A stretch of 8,910 nucleotides of DNA, from the NCBI GenBank assembly GCA_030043285.1, contig JASHXZ010000725.1:1-8910 (forward strand), in the 5' to 3' direction. The stretch's first letter is position 1. Every line of letters begins with the position of its first letter. A program made the position numbers and the translations under genes. The stretch comes from Xanthobacteraceae bacterium. GTDB taxonomy: Bacteria; Pseudomonadota; Alphaproteobacteria; Rhizobiales; Xanthobacteraceae. The notes below the pieces were generated by a model. It was not told where the DNA came from. It was given only the letters and a program-made list of their open reading frames with translations, and did not search any database. Below, piece by piece: positions 1 to 7,629 of this stretch.

Positions 1-918
1 CCGTCGGGCTGCGGCAAGACCACGTTCCTGCGCATCATCTGCGGGCTCGAGCGGCAGACCAGCGGCGATCTTCTGATCGGCGGCGACCTCGTCAACGACA
101 TACCGCCGCGCGCCCGCGGCGTAGCGATGATGTTTCAGAGCTACGGGCTCTATCCGCATTTCACGGTGCGCCACAACATCGCCTTTCCGCTGAAGACGCA
201 AGGCATTCCCGGCGCCGAGATCAACAAGAAGGTCGAATGGGCTTCGCAGTTGCTCGGCATCGGTCATCTGCTCGACCGCCGGCCGCGCCAGCTCTCGGGC
301 GGCGAACGCCAACGGGTTGCGCTCGCGCGTGCGCTGGTGCGCCAGCCGACCGCGCTCCTGCTCGACGAGCCGCTTTCGAATCTGGACGCCAAATTGCGCA
401 CCTCGGCGCGCCAGGAGATCAAGCAATTCCAGCAGCGCGTCGGCGTCACCACCATCTACGTGACGCACGATCAGGTCGAAGCCATGGGCATGGGCGACCG
501 CATCGCCGTGATCGACCGCGGCCGGGTGCGGCAGGTCGGCACGCCGTCGGAAATCTACAATGATCCCGCCGATCGCTTCGTCGCCACCTTCGTGGGCGCC
601 CCGCCGATGAATATCGTCGCGCGCAACGGCGGCTATCTCGGATTCCGGCCGGAAAATTTCCTGCCCAAGGACATGGTCAAGGACGCCGCTTTCACCGAAT
701 TCAAGTTCCGCGTCGACCGCTCCGAGTATCTCGGTGCCGAGCGGATCGTCTACGGCGCACTGGATGGTTTCGACCCGAAGGAAGTGATCACGGCGAAACT
801 TCCTCCGGCGCACGTCGCCGAGGAGTGGATCCGGCCCGGCGAGTGGCATCCGTTCGCCGTGCGTGATGCCGCGCTGCGCCATTTCGACAACGAAGGCAAA
901 CGGACGAGCCGCCACTAG
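1..918 (+). CDS. CUT1-type sugar ABC transporter ATP-binding protein (5' partial)
   Basis: This is the ATP-hydrolysing subunit of an importer of the MalK/UgpC type; it would sit on the cytoplasmic face and drive the two permeases encoded next. The frame is open from base 1 and the first residues are already the Walker A loop (PSGCGKTT), so roughly 35 N-terminal residues lie outside the window. Counting visible codons, the Q-loop glutamine is at 46, the ABC signature LSGGE at 98-102, Walker B ALLLDE at 118-123, the D-loop SNLDAK at 126-131 and the switch histidine at 156 (YVTHDQ). All catalytic motifs look intact. The remaining roughly 110 residues hold a short TOBE-like regulatory region (GFRPENF at about residues 211-217), so the whole protein would be about 340 residues, slightly short for the family (usually about 360). 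The substrate cannot be read from this subunit. The stop lies 15 bp before the next gene, indicating an operon. Confidence 0.95.
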   Translation, partial: PSGCGKTTFLRIICGLERQTSGDLLIGGDLVNDIPPRARGVAMMFQSYGLYPHFTVRHNIAFPLKTQGIPGAEINKKVEWASQLLGIGHLLDRRPRQLSGGERQRVALARALVRQPTALLLDEPLSNLDAKLRTSARQEIKQFQQRVGVTTIYVTHDQVEAMGMGDRIAVIDRGRVRQVGTPSEIYNDPADRFVATFVGAPPMNIVARNGGYLGFRPENFLPKDMVKDAAFTEFKFRVDRSEYLGAERIVYGALDGFDPKEVITAKLPPAHVAEEWIRPGEWHPFAVRDAALRHFDNEGKRTSRH

Positions 919-933
919 AAGGCCTATTCGCCC

Positions 934-1863
934 ATGGTCGCCATCGCCGACTCAGTGCCCAAGCCGGTCTCACGCTTCCGGTTCATCCTGGATCGGCGCA
1001 GCGTGCTCGGCTCGCTCATGGTCGCGCCGGCGGTCCTCTACGTGCTGTTGCTGGTCGGCCTGCCGTTCCTGATGGCGGTATATTATTCGCTCAGCGCCTA
1101 CACGATCTACGATCCGTCGTGGAGCTTCGTCGGCCTCGACAATTTCGAAGATGTCGTGGAAGACCCAGTTTTCCGGCAGACGCTTTACAATACTTTCATC
1201 TTCACCTTCGGCTCGCAGATCCTCGGCCTCATCCTCGGCAAGTTCGGCGCGCTGGTGCTGCTGCGGCCGTTTCCGGGCCGCAAGCTCGTTCGCGCACTGG
1301 TGATATTGCCGTGGGCGGTGCCGATCGCGCTCGCCACGGTCGCCTGGCAGTGGATGTTCGATTCGCTTTACAGCGTCATCAACTGGACGCTGATCGCGCT
1401 CGGCTTGGTCACCCGTTCGGACGCGCCAAACTGGCTCGGCACGCCGCATCTGGCGATGCTGTCGGTGATCGTCGTCAATGCCTGGCGTTTCTTTCCGTTC
1501 GCGATCGTCATTTTCCTCGCCGGCATCACCGCCATCCCGCAGGACGTGCTTGACGCCGCCACCGTCGACGGCGCCGGGTTCTGGCGGCGCAACTACCAGA
1601 TCATCATGCCGATGATCCTGCCGATCGTGGCGGTCGGTCTGATCTTCGGCATCGTGTTCACCTTTACGGATCTCTCCATCGTCTTTCTGATGACCATGGG
1701 CGGCCCGGTCGGCGCGACCTCGGTGCTTGGCTTCGCCGGCTTCCAGACCGGCATCGTCTCCGGCGACGTGTCGCATGGCGCCGCCATTTCGCTGTTCATG
1801 CTGCCGGTGCTGTTCATCGTCGTTATTGTGATGCTGCGCTTCATCCGGCGGCGGGAGATCTGA
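934..1863 (+). CDS. CUT1 ABC transporter permease, MalF/UgpA type
   Basis: This 309-residue inner-membrane protein is one of the two channel-forming subunits of the sugar-type importer. After a charged N-terminus of about 25 residues it has a first hydrophobic segment (about residues 27-50) and several more, consistent with the usual six helices. Between the last helices is the cytoplasmic EAA loop that docks on the ATPase: D207-A-A, then D211-G212, followed by IIMPMILP. The usual Glu of EAA is Asp here, a conservative change. The ATG at 934 is preceded by AGAAGG (917-922) with an 11-base spacer, and it follows the ATPase stop by 15 bp. The protein lacks the long periplasmic insertion of E. 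coli MalF, as is normal for UgpA-like members. The family call is secure; the substrate (a sugar, polyol or glycerol-phosphate-like compound) is not determined. Confidence 0.95.
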   Translation: MVAIADSVPKPVSRFRFILDRRSVLGSLMVAPAVLYVLLLVGLPFLMAVYYSLSAYTIYDPSWSFVGLDNFEDVVEDPVFRQTLYNTFIFTFGSQILGLILGKFGALVLLRPFPGRKLVRALVILPWAVPIALATVAWQWMFDSLYSVINWTLIALGLVTRSDAPNWLGTPHLAMLSVIVVNAWRFFPFAIVIFLAGITAIPQDVLDAATVDGAGFWRRNYQIIMPMILPIVAVGLIFGIVFTFTDLSIVFLMTMGGPVGATSVLGFAGFQTGIVSGDVSHGAAISLFMLPVLFIVVIVMLRFIRRREI

Positions 1864-1864
1864 C

Positions 1865-2713
1865 ATGCGGCGCGGCAGCCTCACCGGCGTCCTGCAGGAA
1901 ACCTCGTTCTACGGCGCGGTGGCGTTCTTCTTCGTGCTCGCGGCGTTTCCGTTCTATTGGATGGTGATCACGTCGTTCAAGACGAACAGCGACCTTTATA
2001 ACGTCCACGTCACGCCGTTCTGGTTCCACGACCCGCCGACGCTCGACCATTTCCGCTATCTGTTCGACAAGACCCTGTTCACGACCTGGCTCTTGAATTC
2101 GCTGATCATCGGCGTCTGCGTTACCGCCATCACGCTGGTCACCGCGCTGCCGGCCGCCTACAGCCTGGCACGCATGACCGGCCGCAAGGGCGAAGCGCTC
2201 GGGATCGGCATCTTTCTTACCTACCTGGTGCCGCCGACGCTGTTGTTCCTGCCGTTGTCGCGGGTGATCGTCGATCTCGGCCTGCAGAACTCGATGTGGG
2301 CGCTGGTCGTCGTCTATCCGACCTTCACTATCCCGTTCTGCACCTGGCTGCTGATGGGATTCTTCAAGGCTCTGCCGGTCGAGATCGAAGAGGCCGCGAT
2401 CGTCGACGGCTGCAGCCTGTTCGGCGCTTTCATCAAGATGGCGATCCCGCTGTCGCTGCCCGGCATCCTGACGGTCGTGATCTTCACCTTCACCCTGACC
2501 TTGCAGGAGTTCGTCTACGCGCTGACGTTCATATCCGCCGCCGCGCAAAAACCGATCACGCTCGGCGTAGCGACCGATCTCGTCCGCGGCGACGTCTTCT
2601 TCTGGGGCGAGATCATGGCCGGCGCGCTGATCGCCAGCGTTCCGGTGGCCATCGCGTACAATTTGTTTCTTGATCGGTTCATCAGCGGCATTACCGGAGG
2701 CGCGGTGAAGTAG
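1865..2713 (+). CDS. CUT1 ABC transporter permease, MalG/UgpE type
   Basis: This 282-residue inner-membrane protein is the second permease of the importer. A hydrophobic segment near residues 15-35 leads into the MVITSFKTNSDLY stretch typical of MalG-type proteins, and further helices follow. A canonical EAA loop is visible: E176-A-A-I-V-D181-G182, then IPLSLPG. The ATG at 1865 is 1 bp after the stop of the upstream permease and is preceded by GGGAG (1853-1857, spacer 7) inside the end of that gene, so translation is probably coupled. The protein ends with RFISGITGGAVK, a tail of the kind usual for this family. It appears to be the last gene of the operon, because a convergent gene and a large hairpin follow. 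No substrate-binding protein is present on this side. Confidence 0.95.
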   Translation: MRRGSLTGVLQETSFYGAVAFFFVLAAFPFYWMVITSFKTNSDLYNVHVTPFWFHDPPTLDHFRYLFDKTLFTTWLLNSLIIGVCVTAITLVTALPAAYSLARMTGRKGEALGIGIFLTYLVPPTLLFLPLSRVIVDLGLQNSMWALVVVYPTFTIPFCTWLLMGFFKALPVEIEEAAIVDGCSLFGAFIKMAIPLSLPGILTVVIFTFTLTLQEFVYALTFISAAAQKPITLGVATDLVRGDVFFWGEIMAGALIASVPVAIAYNLFLDRFISGITGGAVK

Positions 2714-2781
2714 CGCTGCATGCGACCGCAGGATAACGATTTCGGCCGATTATCCCGTGTTGCTCTTATCGATCAGAGAAA

Positions 2782-2915
2782 GCCGTCGATCGCAATGGCC
2801 AGCGTGTGTTTCGAAAGGATTGTTTTGTCAAGGGTCCTGACCGCCGAAGGCGGCGCTTCGCGCCCTTGACAAAACAATCCTTTCGAAACTTTGTTCTGCC
2901 ATTGCGATCGACGGC
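2782..2915. repeat. Large nested inverted repeat (18-bp and 27-bp perfect arms)
   Basis: The outer arms 2782-2799 (GCCGTCGATCGCAATGGC) and 2898-2915 are perfect reverse complements over 18 bp. After 8 unpaired bases on each side (2800-2807 and 2890-2897), inner arms 2808-2834 and 2863-2889 are perfect reverse complements over 27 bp. The 28-base tip (2835-2862) holds a further small hairpin, CCGCC-GAA-GGCGG (2841-2853). No flanking direct duplication is visible and no coding frame is apparent. The symmetry and lack of mismatches suggest either a palindromic repeat or MITE-like element, or a very strong RNA hairpin. It sits between convergent genes, 68 bp after the permease stop and 48 bp from the stop of the opposing gene. 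The palindrome is certain; its identity is not. Confidence 0.9.
2808..2897 (+). terminator. Possible intrinsic terminator of the ABC operon
   Basis: On the + strand the inner 27-bp stem is followed directly by TTTGTTCT (2890-2897; six T in eight bases), which resembles an intrinsic terminator downstream of the last permease gene. In the - direction the bases after the stem (ACACGCTG) are not T-rich, so termination of the opposing gene here would have to rely on the hairpin alone. The stem is far longer than a normal terminator, so termination may be only a side effect of a repeat element. Confidence 0.4.
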
Positions 2916-2963
2916 GCACCGCGACGGGCTAAAGTGGAGGAGCTAAATCACCCGTGCAGCGCC

Positions 2964-3851
2964 TTATAATTCGTCAGCAATCCACTCCGTGACCGAGCGC
3001 CGAGCGGGCGCCCAACCGAGAGCGGCGGCCGCCTCGCCGCGCACGCGGCTGTTGGAGCCGAGCGAGAACGTCGCCGTGGCGCGGCCCCAGGCTGCGATCG
3101 CCGCTTCGGCGTTCCAGGATTGCGGCGCGCCGAGGCCGAGGCGCGTTGCGATCGCTGCAGCGATCTCGCCAAGCGACGCCTCGCCGCTCTCGACATACAT
3201 GAACGTGCCGGCTGGCGCTTTGCTGAGCGCCAACAGATAAAGCGTGGCGACATCGCCGATGTGCACGTTGGACCACCGATTGAGCCCGCGGCCGATGTAG
3301 CGCACCACGCCCGAGGCTTTGGCTTGGCGCACCAGCGCGGGAATCTGCACGCTCTGCGCCGGCGGGCCCAGCGCGTGGCCGTAGATCATCGTATTGCACA
3401 GCACCGCCGAGCGGATGCCGGCGCCGGCGGCGCCGAGCACCAAACGGTCGATCGCAACGCGCGCCGCTTTGTCGGGCAACGGCGCGAGCGGCGTTACCTC
3501 GTCAAAGATCCGATCGGACGGCTCGCCCATGGCAAGATCGGCGACGATGCTGCTGCCGCTCGAATGAATGAGCGGCTTGCCTGAGCCAGCAAGTCCGGCA
3601 ATCAGGGCTTCGACGGCGCCGCGGTGGTCGCTCGAAGCCGCATTGACGACGGCGTCCGCGGCACGGGCTTCCGCCTGCAGCAGCGCCGGCTCGCCGAGGG
3701 TACCGACGACCGGCTCGATGCCGTGTGCGGCGACGGCTTCGGCCTTGGCCTTGTCGCGCACCAGGCCGCGAACCGTGTGACCCGCCGCGACCAGGACCGA
3801 CGCCACGGCGCCGCCGATGAAGCCGTTTCCTCCGGTCATGAAGATTCGCAA
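2964..3851 (-). CDS. Atypical SDR, NAD-dependent epimerase/dehydratase-like protein
   Basis: This 295-residue soluble protein has a Rossmann fold starting at the first strand (RIFMTGG). The dinucleotide-binding glycine motif TGGNGFIG is at residues 6-13, R28/R32 follow strand two, and NAASS is at about 70-74. Later family landmarks are HSSGSS (96-101), NTMIYG (153-158) and NRWSNVHIGDVATLYLLAL (191-209), the last typical of the extended/atypical SDR group. At the place where the catalytic YxxxK should be, K128 is present but the Tyr position is Pro124, so classical epimerase or dehydratase chemistry is doubtful; no substrate is proposed. The start is TTG at 3851: GAGG (3863-3860) lies 8 bases upstream, and the ATG at 3839 would remove the first beta strand. 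It begins 49 bp after the double-kinase gene on the same strand and is probably cotranscribed with it. Confidence 0.88.
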   Translation of the reverse strand: MRIFMTGGNGFIGGAVASVLVAAGHTVRGLVRDKAKAEAVAAHGIEPVVGTLGEPALLQAEARAADAVVNAASSDHRGAVEALIAGLAGSGKPLIHSSGSSIVADLAMGEPSDRIFDEVTPLAPLPDKAARVAIDRLVLGAAGAGIRSAVLCNTMIYGHALGPPAQSVQIPALVRQAKASGVVRYIGRGLNRWSNVHIGDVATLYLLALSKAPAGTFMYVESGEASLGEIAAAIATRLGLGAPQSWNAEAAIAAWGRATATFSLGSNSRVRGEAAAALGWAPARRSVTEWIADEL

Positions 3852-3859
3852 CGGACTTG

Positions 3860-3863
3860 CCTC
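3860..3863 (-). promoter_or_regulatory. Ribosome binding site supporting a TTG start
   Basis: GAGG on the - strand, 8 bases before the TTG at 3851. It decides the start of the SDR gene in favour of TTG over the downstream ATG at 3839, together with the need for the RIFMTGG strand. Confidence 0.6.
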
Positions 3864-3900
3864 GACATTGCGACCGATCGGACCGACGCCGCGAGCCGCG

Positions 3901-6900
3901 CTACTGCGGGCTCGCTTCGCCGCTTATGGGAGTCTTAATTTTACAGCCAAACCCCGCAATGGCGTAATCGAGGCTGATATCGGGAAACACAGTCTTGAGG
4001 AGCGAAGTGCCAAAGCCTTGCCGGCTTGGCGGCGCTACCGGCGGTCCATCGTGTTCCGTCCACCGGAATAGCAGCACTCTGCTGCCGCCGTCATTCACAA
4101 CATTCCAGGACACCGCGACGCGTCCGGCCTTGAGCGACAGCGCGCCATACTTGGCGGCGTTCGTCGCCAGTTCGTGCACTGTCAGCGAAAAATTTTGCGC
4201 ATGGTGCGGGCCCAACGTGACGTCGGGTCCTTCGACCTTGGCCTGACCCGCAAACGGCGCCAATTCCGTGCGGACGGTTTCGCCAAGGTCCGCCCCGATG
4301 TGGCTCGATCTGGTGAGCTGCCGATTGGCCCGCGCCAAGGCTTGCAATCGTGCCTCGAAGGCGGTGCGGGCTTCCGGCAGCGAACGGTCGCCGGCCAGGC
4401 TGCTGTGGGCGATAGCCTGAATCACGGTCAACAGGTTGCTGCTGCGATGCTGCAACTCGCGAAGCAGAATCGTCTGGAGTTCGACCGACCTGTTGCGCTC
4501 CAAGTAGTCCGCTGTTTGGCGGCCAAGCAAATCCAAGAAGTGAAGTTCTCTTTCGCTCGGACGGTGCGGCTCGGCAAAGTGGGGCGAGATCGTGCCAAGG
4601 ACATCGCCGTCGCTGCTCAACAACGGCATGGCAATGATGGCGCGAACGCCTGCCTCGGCGATGACCTTCTGGGCGGCCTGGCCGGCGAAGATGTCGCTCG
4701 CCATGATGTCTTCGACGATGACGAGTTCGCCGGACTGCATCGCGCGCGCCGACGCGGCTGCCTCATCGCGCACGTACTTGGAAAATTCCAGCAGCGACCG
4801 TTCAAATCCGCGCTGCGCAGCAATGGTCAATGCGTGCGAATCCTTGTCGAACAGCTGCAGAATTCCCTTTGCGGCGCCGGTCAGCGCTATGGCGGCATCA
4901 AGCGTTTCATTCAGGCACTGATCGACGGCTGCGCCTGAACGCACGCAAAGGCTGCCGTGCGCCCGCAGAATGGTCATGGCCTGCAAATCGGAGGCGATGC
5001 GTTTCTCGAGGCTCTGCCGCAGCTGCGCCATCTTCAGATTGGTGCCCACGCGCGCGAGCAGTTCACGGGCGCTGAACGGCTTCACCACGTAGTCGTCGGC
5101 ACCCTCCTGCAGGCCCTCGATACTGGCGTCTTCCCCGGCACGGGCCGATAAAAGGACCACGGGCACTTCGGCCAACAGCGGGTCAGAGCGAATCTCGCGG
5201 ACCAAGCCGAACCCGTCGAGACGCGGCATCATGACGTCGCTGAGCACCAGATCAGGACGCGCTGCGCGCATCGCCGCAAGCGCCGCAGCTCCGTCCGCGA
5301 CGGCTCGCACGCGGTAATAGGGGGCGAGCAGCCGGCTGATATATTCGCGGATGTCGGCATTGTCGTCGGCGAGCAGTACGGTCGGCCGCTCACCTTCGCC
5401 GTTGGCGTCGATGACAGGATCGTACAACAGCTCGGGTTCGATGGCGCCTGCCGTCCTGGATTCCGGGCTGCCGGATACCCAGCGCAACGCTTCCTCGACG
5501 TAAGGCTGGGCGCCAAGCGCAGTCGAGACTTGTCTTCGCTCGGCGCGCAGACGATCGGCCGGCAAATGGCTGGAGCCAAAAGGAATCGTGACCCGAAACG
5601 TGGTGCCCACCGCCGCCACGCTGTCGACGGTCACCACGCCGCCATGCAGCTTGCTCAGCTCCTGCACGAGGGCAAGGCCGATGCCGGAACCCTCATGGGT
5701 CCGGCCCTCGGCGCCCTCGACGCGATGGAACCGATTGAAGATCATCGGCAGTTCGTGCGCCGGAATGCCGATGCCGGTGTCCTCGACCGAAAGCATCGCC
5801 ATGTCATTCTCGCGGCGCAGCCGAACGACGATCTCGCCGCGCAGCGTGAACTTGATGGCATTCGACAGGAGATTGAGAACGATCTTCTCCCACATCTCGC
5901 AGTCGACCCAAACCGGCTCGCCGAGCGGTGGACAATCGACGCGCAGCTGCAGACCTGCCTTGTCGGTCGCGCCGCGAAACTCGCTGGCGAGATCGGCGGT
6001 GAAATGTGCAAGGTCTACCGGCTCGTAGGACGCCTGCACGCGGCCGGCTTCGATCCGGGCGAAATCGAGCAGCATGTTGACGAGCCGCAGCAAACGAAGT
6101 CCGTTGCGGTGAATCAAAGTCAGGTTTTCGTGCACATGGCCGGATTGGTCCGTCGGGCTTCTGAGTGCTTCTTCCAGCGGCCCCAACATGAGCGTCAGCG
6201 GCGTGCGGAATTCGTGGCTGATGTTGGAGAAGAATGTCGTCTTGGCGCGATCGATTTCGGCCAGCGCCTCGGCGCGGCGGCTTTCCTCCTGATAAGCGCG
6301 CGCGTTGGCGATGATGGTGGCGATCTGCGCCGCCATCAGCTCGAAGAAACTGCAATAGAGGTGGTCGAGCCGCAGCCGCGAGCTGACGCCCGCAACGACG
6401 AAGCCGACCAGCTCGCCCGGTCTATTGGAATGTAAAGGCACCAGCACGGCCGAATACGGCGCTTCGCCCCATGGCCCGAGCGGGACATCATGCAAACGGC
6501 GCGCGAGGTTTTCGGCGACAACGATCTCCCGACGTTGCAGCACCTCCGCCACAGGCCAGGGTGCGGCCGATGCATCCGTCGGCATCTGCAATGGGCTGAA
6601 CGCTTCGCCGCGTGCAATTCCCGCCGCTCCGGCAAGGCGCACCTCGCTGCCTTTGGGATCGACCAGATACAGCAACGCGAACGGAACATCCTTGGCGTGA
6701 TTGGATAGCACCGCTGCGGCGACTGCGCACGCGTCCTCGGCAGTCTTGGCGTGCGAAGCGCGCGAGCCGAGGTCGCGCAGGACAACGATGCGCCGTTCGC
6801 CTACGACCTTTTCGGTGATCTCGTGAACGGTCGCCAAAACGCCACCGATCCCGCGCGTGGCGGTCTCGTCCGGCACCGGGCTGTAGGCGACCGTGAAATG

Positions 6901-7365
6901 CGACTCTTCGAGAAATCCGTGGCGATTGATGTGCAACTCGATGTCTTCCATCCAGGTCGCCGCACCGCCTTCGAATGGCGTATCGATGAGCGGCTTGAGC
7001 ACGGACCAGATTTCGGACCATACCTCGCTGACCGGCTGGCCCAGCGCCGCGGGATGTTTGGTGCCGAGGATGGGCCGGTAGGCATCGTTGTAAATCGAGA
7101 TGTAGCGCGGCCCCCACCACAGCAGCAGCGGGAAGCGATTGGCGAGCAGAAAACTCACCATCATGCGCAGGCTGGGCGACCACTGTTCGGCTGGACCGAT
7201 CGGCGTCTTCGACCAATCGAAGGAGCGGATCAACGACCCCATTTCGCCGCCGTCGGGGAATGGCTCGGGTCTCGGTCCGGCTCCGGCCGCATCGGCTTGG
7301 CGCTTAGAGCTTCGCAGCGCTTTTGGCGACCGGCTGCCCATCACTCTCTCACTTGACAGGGTCAT
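3901..7365 (-). CDS. Hybrid sensor kinase with two kinase cores (PAS-GAF-HisKA-HATPase-REC-GAF-HWE)
   Basis: A 1154-residue signalling protein with no membrane helix or signal peptide, so cytosolic. Domains in order are: PAS-like sensor (about 43-190, with DWSKTPIGP and YNDAYRPILG); GAF (about 192-360); HisKA with phospho-histidine H384 (SHEFRTPL); HATPase with N502 (NLLSNAIKFT), DTGIGI at 529-534 and GSGIGLAL at 559-566; receiver (about 661-780) with D667/D668, phospho-acceptor D710 (SDVMMP) and K762; second GAF (about 795-955); and a C-terminal HWE-type kinase. In the HWE kinase the H-box histidine is H973 (LQHRSSNLLTVIQAIA), the N-box is H1064-ELATN1069-AAKYGAL, the diagnostic W1102-T-E1104 is present, and GFGTSLL starts at 1117. 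All key residues of both kinases and the receiver are present. Likely flow: cues sensed by PAS/GAF, H384 to D710, and control of the HWE kinase. The start is ambiguous: the ATG at 7365 has no well-spaced ribosome site, whereas the ATG at 7341 follows GAGAGA closely. The SDR gene follows 49 bp downstream. Confidence 0.92.
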   Translation of the reverse strand: MTLSSERVMGSRSPKALRSSKRQADAAGAGPRPEPFPDGGEMGSLIRSFDWSKTPIGPAEQWSPSLRMMVSFLLANRFPLLLWWGPRYISIYNDAYRPILGTKHPAALGQPVSEVWSEIWSVLKPLIDTPFEGGAATWMEDIELHINRHGFLEESHFTVAYSPVPDETATRGIGGVLATVHEITEKVVGERRIVVLRDLGSRASHAKTAEDACAVAAAVLSNHAKDVPFALLYLVDPKGSEVRLAGAAGIARGEAFSPLQMPTDASAAPWPVAEVLQRREIVVAENLARRLHDVPLGPWGEAPYSAVLVPLHSNRPGELVGFVVAGVSSRLRLDHLYCSFFELMAAQIATIIANARAYQEESRRAEALAEIDRAKTTFFSNISHEFRTPLTLMLGPLEEALRSPTDQSGHVHENLTLIHRNGLRLLRLVNMLLDFARIEAGRVQASYEPVDLAHFTADLASEFRGATDKAGLQLRVDCPPLGEPVWVDCEMWEKIVLNLLSNAIKFTLRGEIVVRLRRENDMAMLSVEDTGIGIPAHELPMIFNRFHRVEGAEGRTHEGSGIGLALVQELSKLHGGVVTVDSVAAVGTTFRVTIPFGSSHLPADRLRAERRQVSTALGAQPYVEEALRWVSGSPESRTAGAIEPELLYDPVIDANGEGERPTVLLADDNADIREYISRLLAPYYRVRAVADGAAALAAMRAARPDLVLSDVMMPRLDGFGLVREIRSDPLLAEVPVVLLSARAGEDASIEGLQEGADDYVVKPFSARELLARVGTNLKMAQLRQSLEKRIASDLQAMTILRAHGSLCVRSGAAVDQCLNETLDAAIALTGAAKGILQLFDKDSHALTIAAQRGFERSLLEFSKYVRDEAAASARAMQSGELVIVEDIMASDIFAGQAAQKVIAEAGVRAIIAMPLLSSDGDVLGTISPHFAEPHRPSERELHFLDLLGRQTADYLERNRSVELQTILLRELQHRSSNLLTVIQAIAHSSLAGDRSLPEARTAFEARLQALARANRQLTRSSHIGADLGETVRTELAPFAGQAKVEGPDVTLGPHHAQNFSLTVHELATNAAKYGALSLKAGRVAVSWNVVNDGGSRVLLFRWTEHDGPPVAPPSRQGFGTSLLKTVFPDISLDYAIAGFGCKIKTPISGEASPQ

Positions 7366-7629
7366 GTCCTATCGCTGCCATTCCCTGGCGGACCGCTCTG
7401 CGCTTGATTCGGAGGGGCAGACGATGGCGCTCAGGGACCCCAGTCCCTGCGCGAACCCCCACAGCGTGCAACTCGGCTCAGGACGGAAAGTTCCACCGAC
7501 TGAGTTGGTCGTATCGCCCATGGTCGTTGCCACGCCCATCCCTGTCGATACCGCCGGGCTCGACACCGTCGGACTGTCGCGCCGAACGCTGCTCGCCTGC
7601 GCGGCCGTGCTTGGTGGGCGCCGACTAGT
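7366..7629. other. 264 bp without a convincing gene
   Basis: This stretch separates the receiver relic from the double-kinase gene. A 65-codon open frame on the - strand (GTG at 7566, stop TAG at 7369-7371) has no visible ribosome binding site or recognisable domain; it is in the same frame as the kinase and separated from it only by the TAG and one further codon. On the + strand, a 37-codon frame (7520-7633) contains a Tat-like SRRTLLACAAVLGG stretch. Neither is called as a gene. I saw no clear promoter, terminator hairpin or repeat. It is probably decayed sequence together with the leader of the kinase gene. Confidence 0.5.

Noticed and set aside
970..1884. 304-codon open frame on the - strand opposite the MalF-type permease
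   Set aside because: Its product is a low-complexity string rich in Asp, Glu, Arg, His and Gln, which is the antisense image of a hydrophobic permease in GC-rich DNA. The sense strand has clear permease motifs.
1841..2548. 235-codon open frame on the - strand opposite the MalG-type permease
   Set aside because: Same type of charged antisense shadow, with no domain and no ribosome site; the sense frame carries the EAA loop.
2731..2755. Small hairpin GGATAA...TTATCC just after the last permease gene
   Set aside because: Only a 6-bp, mostly A/T stem with a 13-base loop and no T-run after it; too weak to call a terminator beside the much larger palindrome.
4441..4449. Possibility that the C-terminal HWE kinase is a separate gene fused by error
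   Set aside because: The frame is continuous and in normal codon use from the receiver through the second GAF into the HWE core, with no stop, start signal or frameshift at the junctions.
5530..6435. 301-codon open frame on the + strand inside the double-kinase gene
   Set aside because: It lies wholly opposite the HisKA/HATPase region, whose motifs are intact in the - strand frame; the product matches no family I recognise.
6751..7356. 201-codon + strand frame opposite the PAS/GAF region
   Set aside because: Antisense to well-conserved PAS sequence; no independent start signal or domain.
7353..7381. TTGACA on the + strand near the kinase start as a promoter -35 box
   Set aside because: The hexamer lies inside the kinase coding start, the -10 position (TGCCAT) is poor, and no supported gene lies downstream on that strand.
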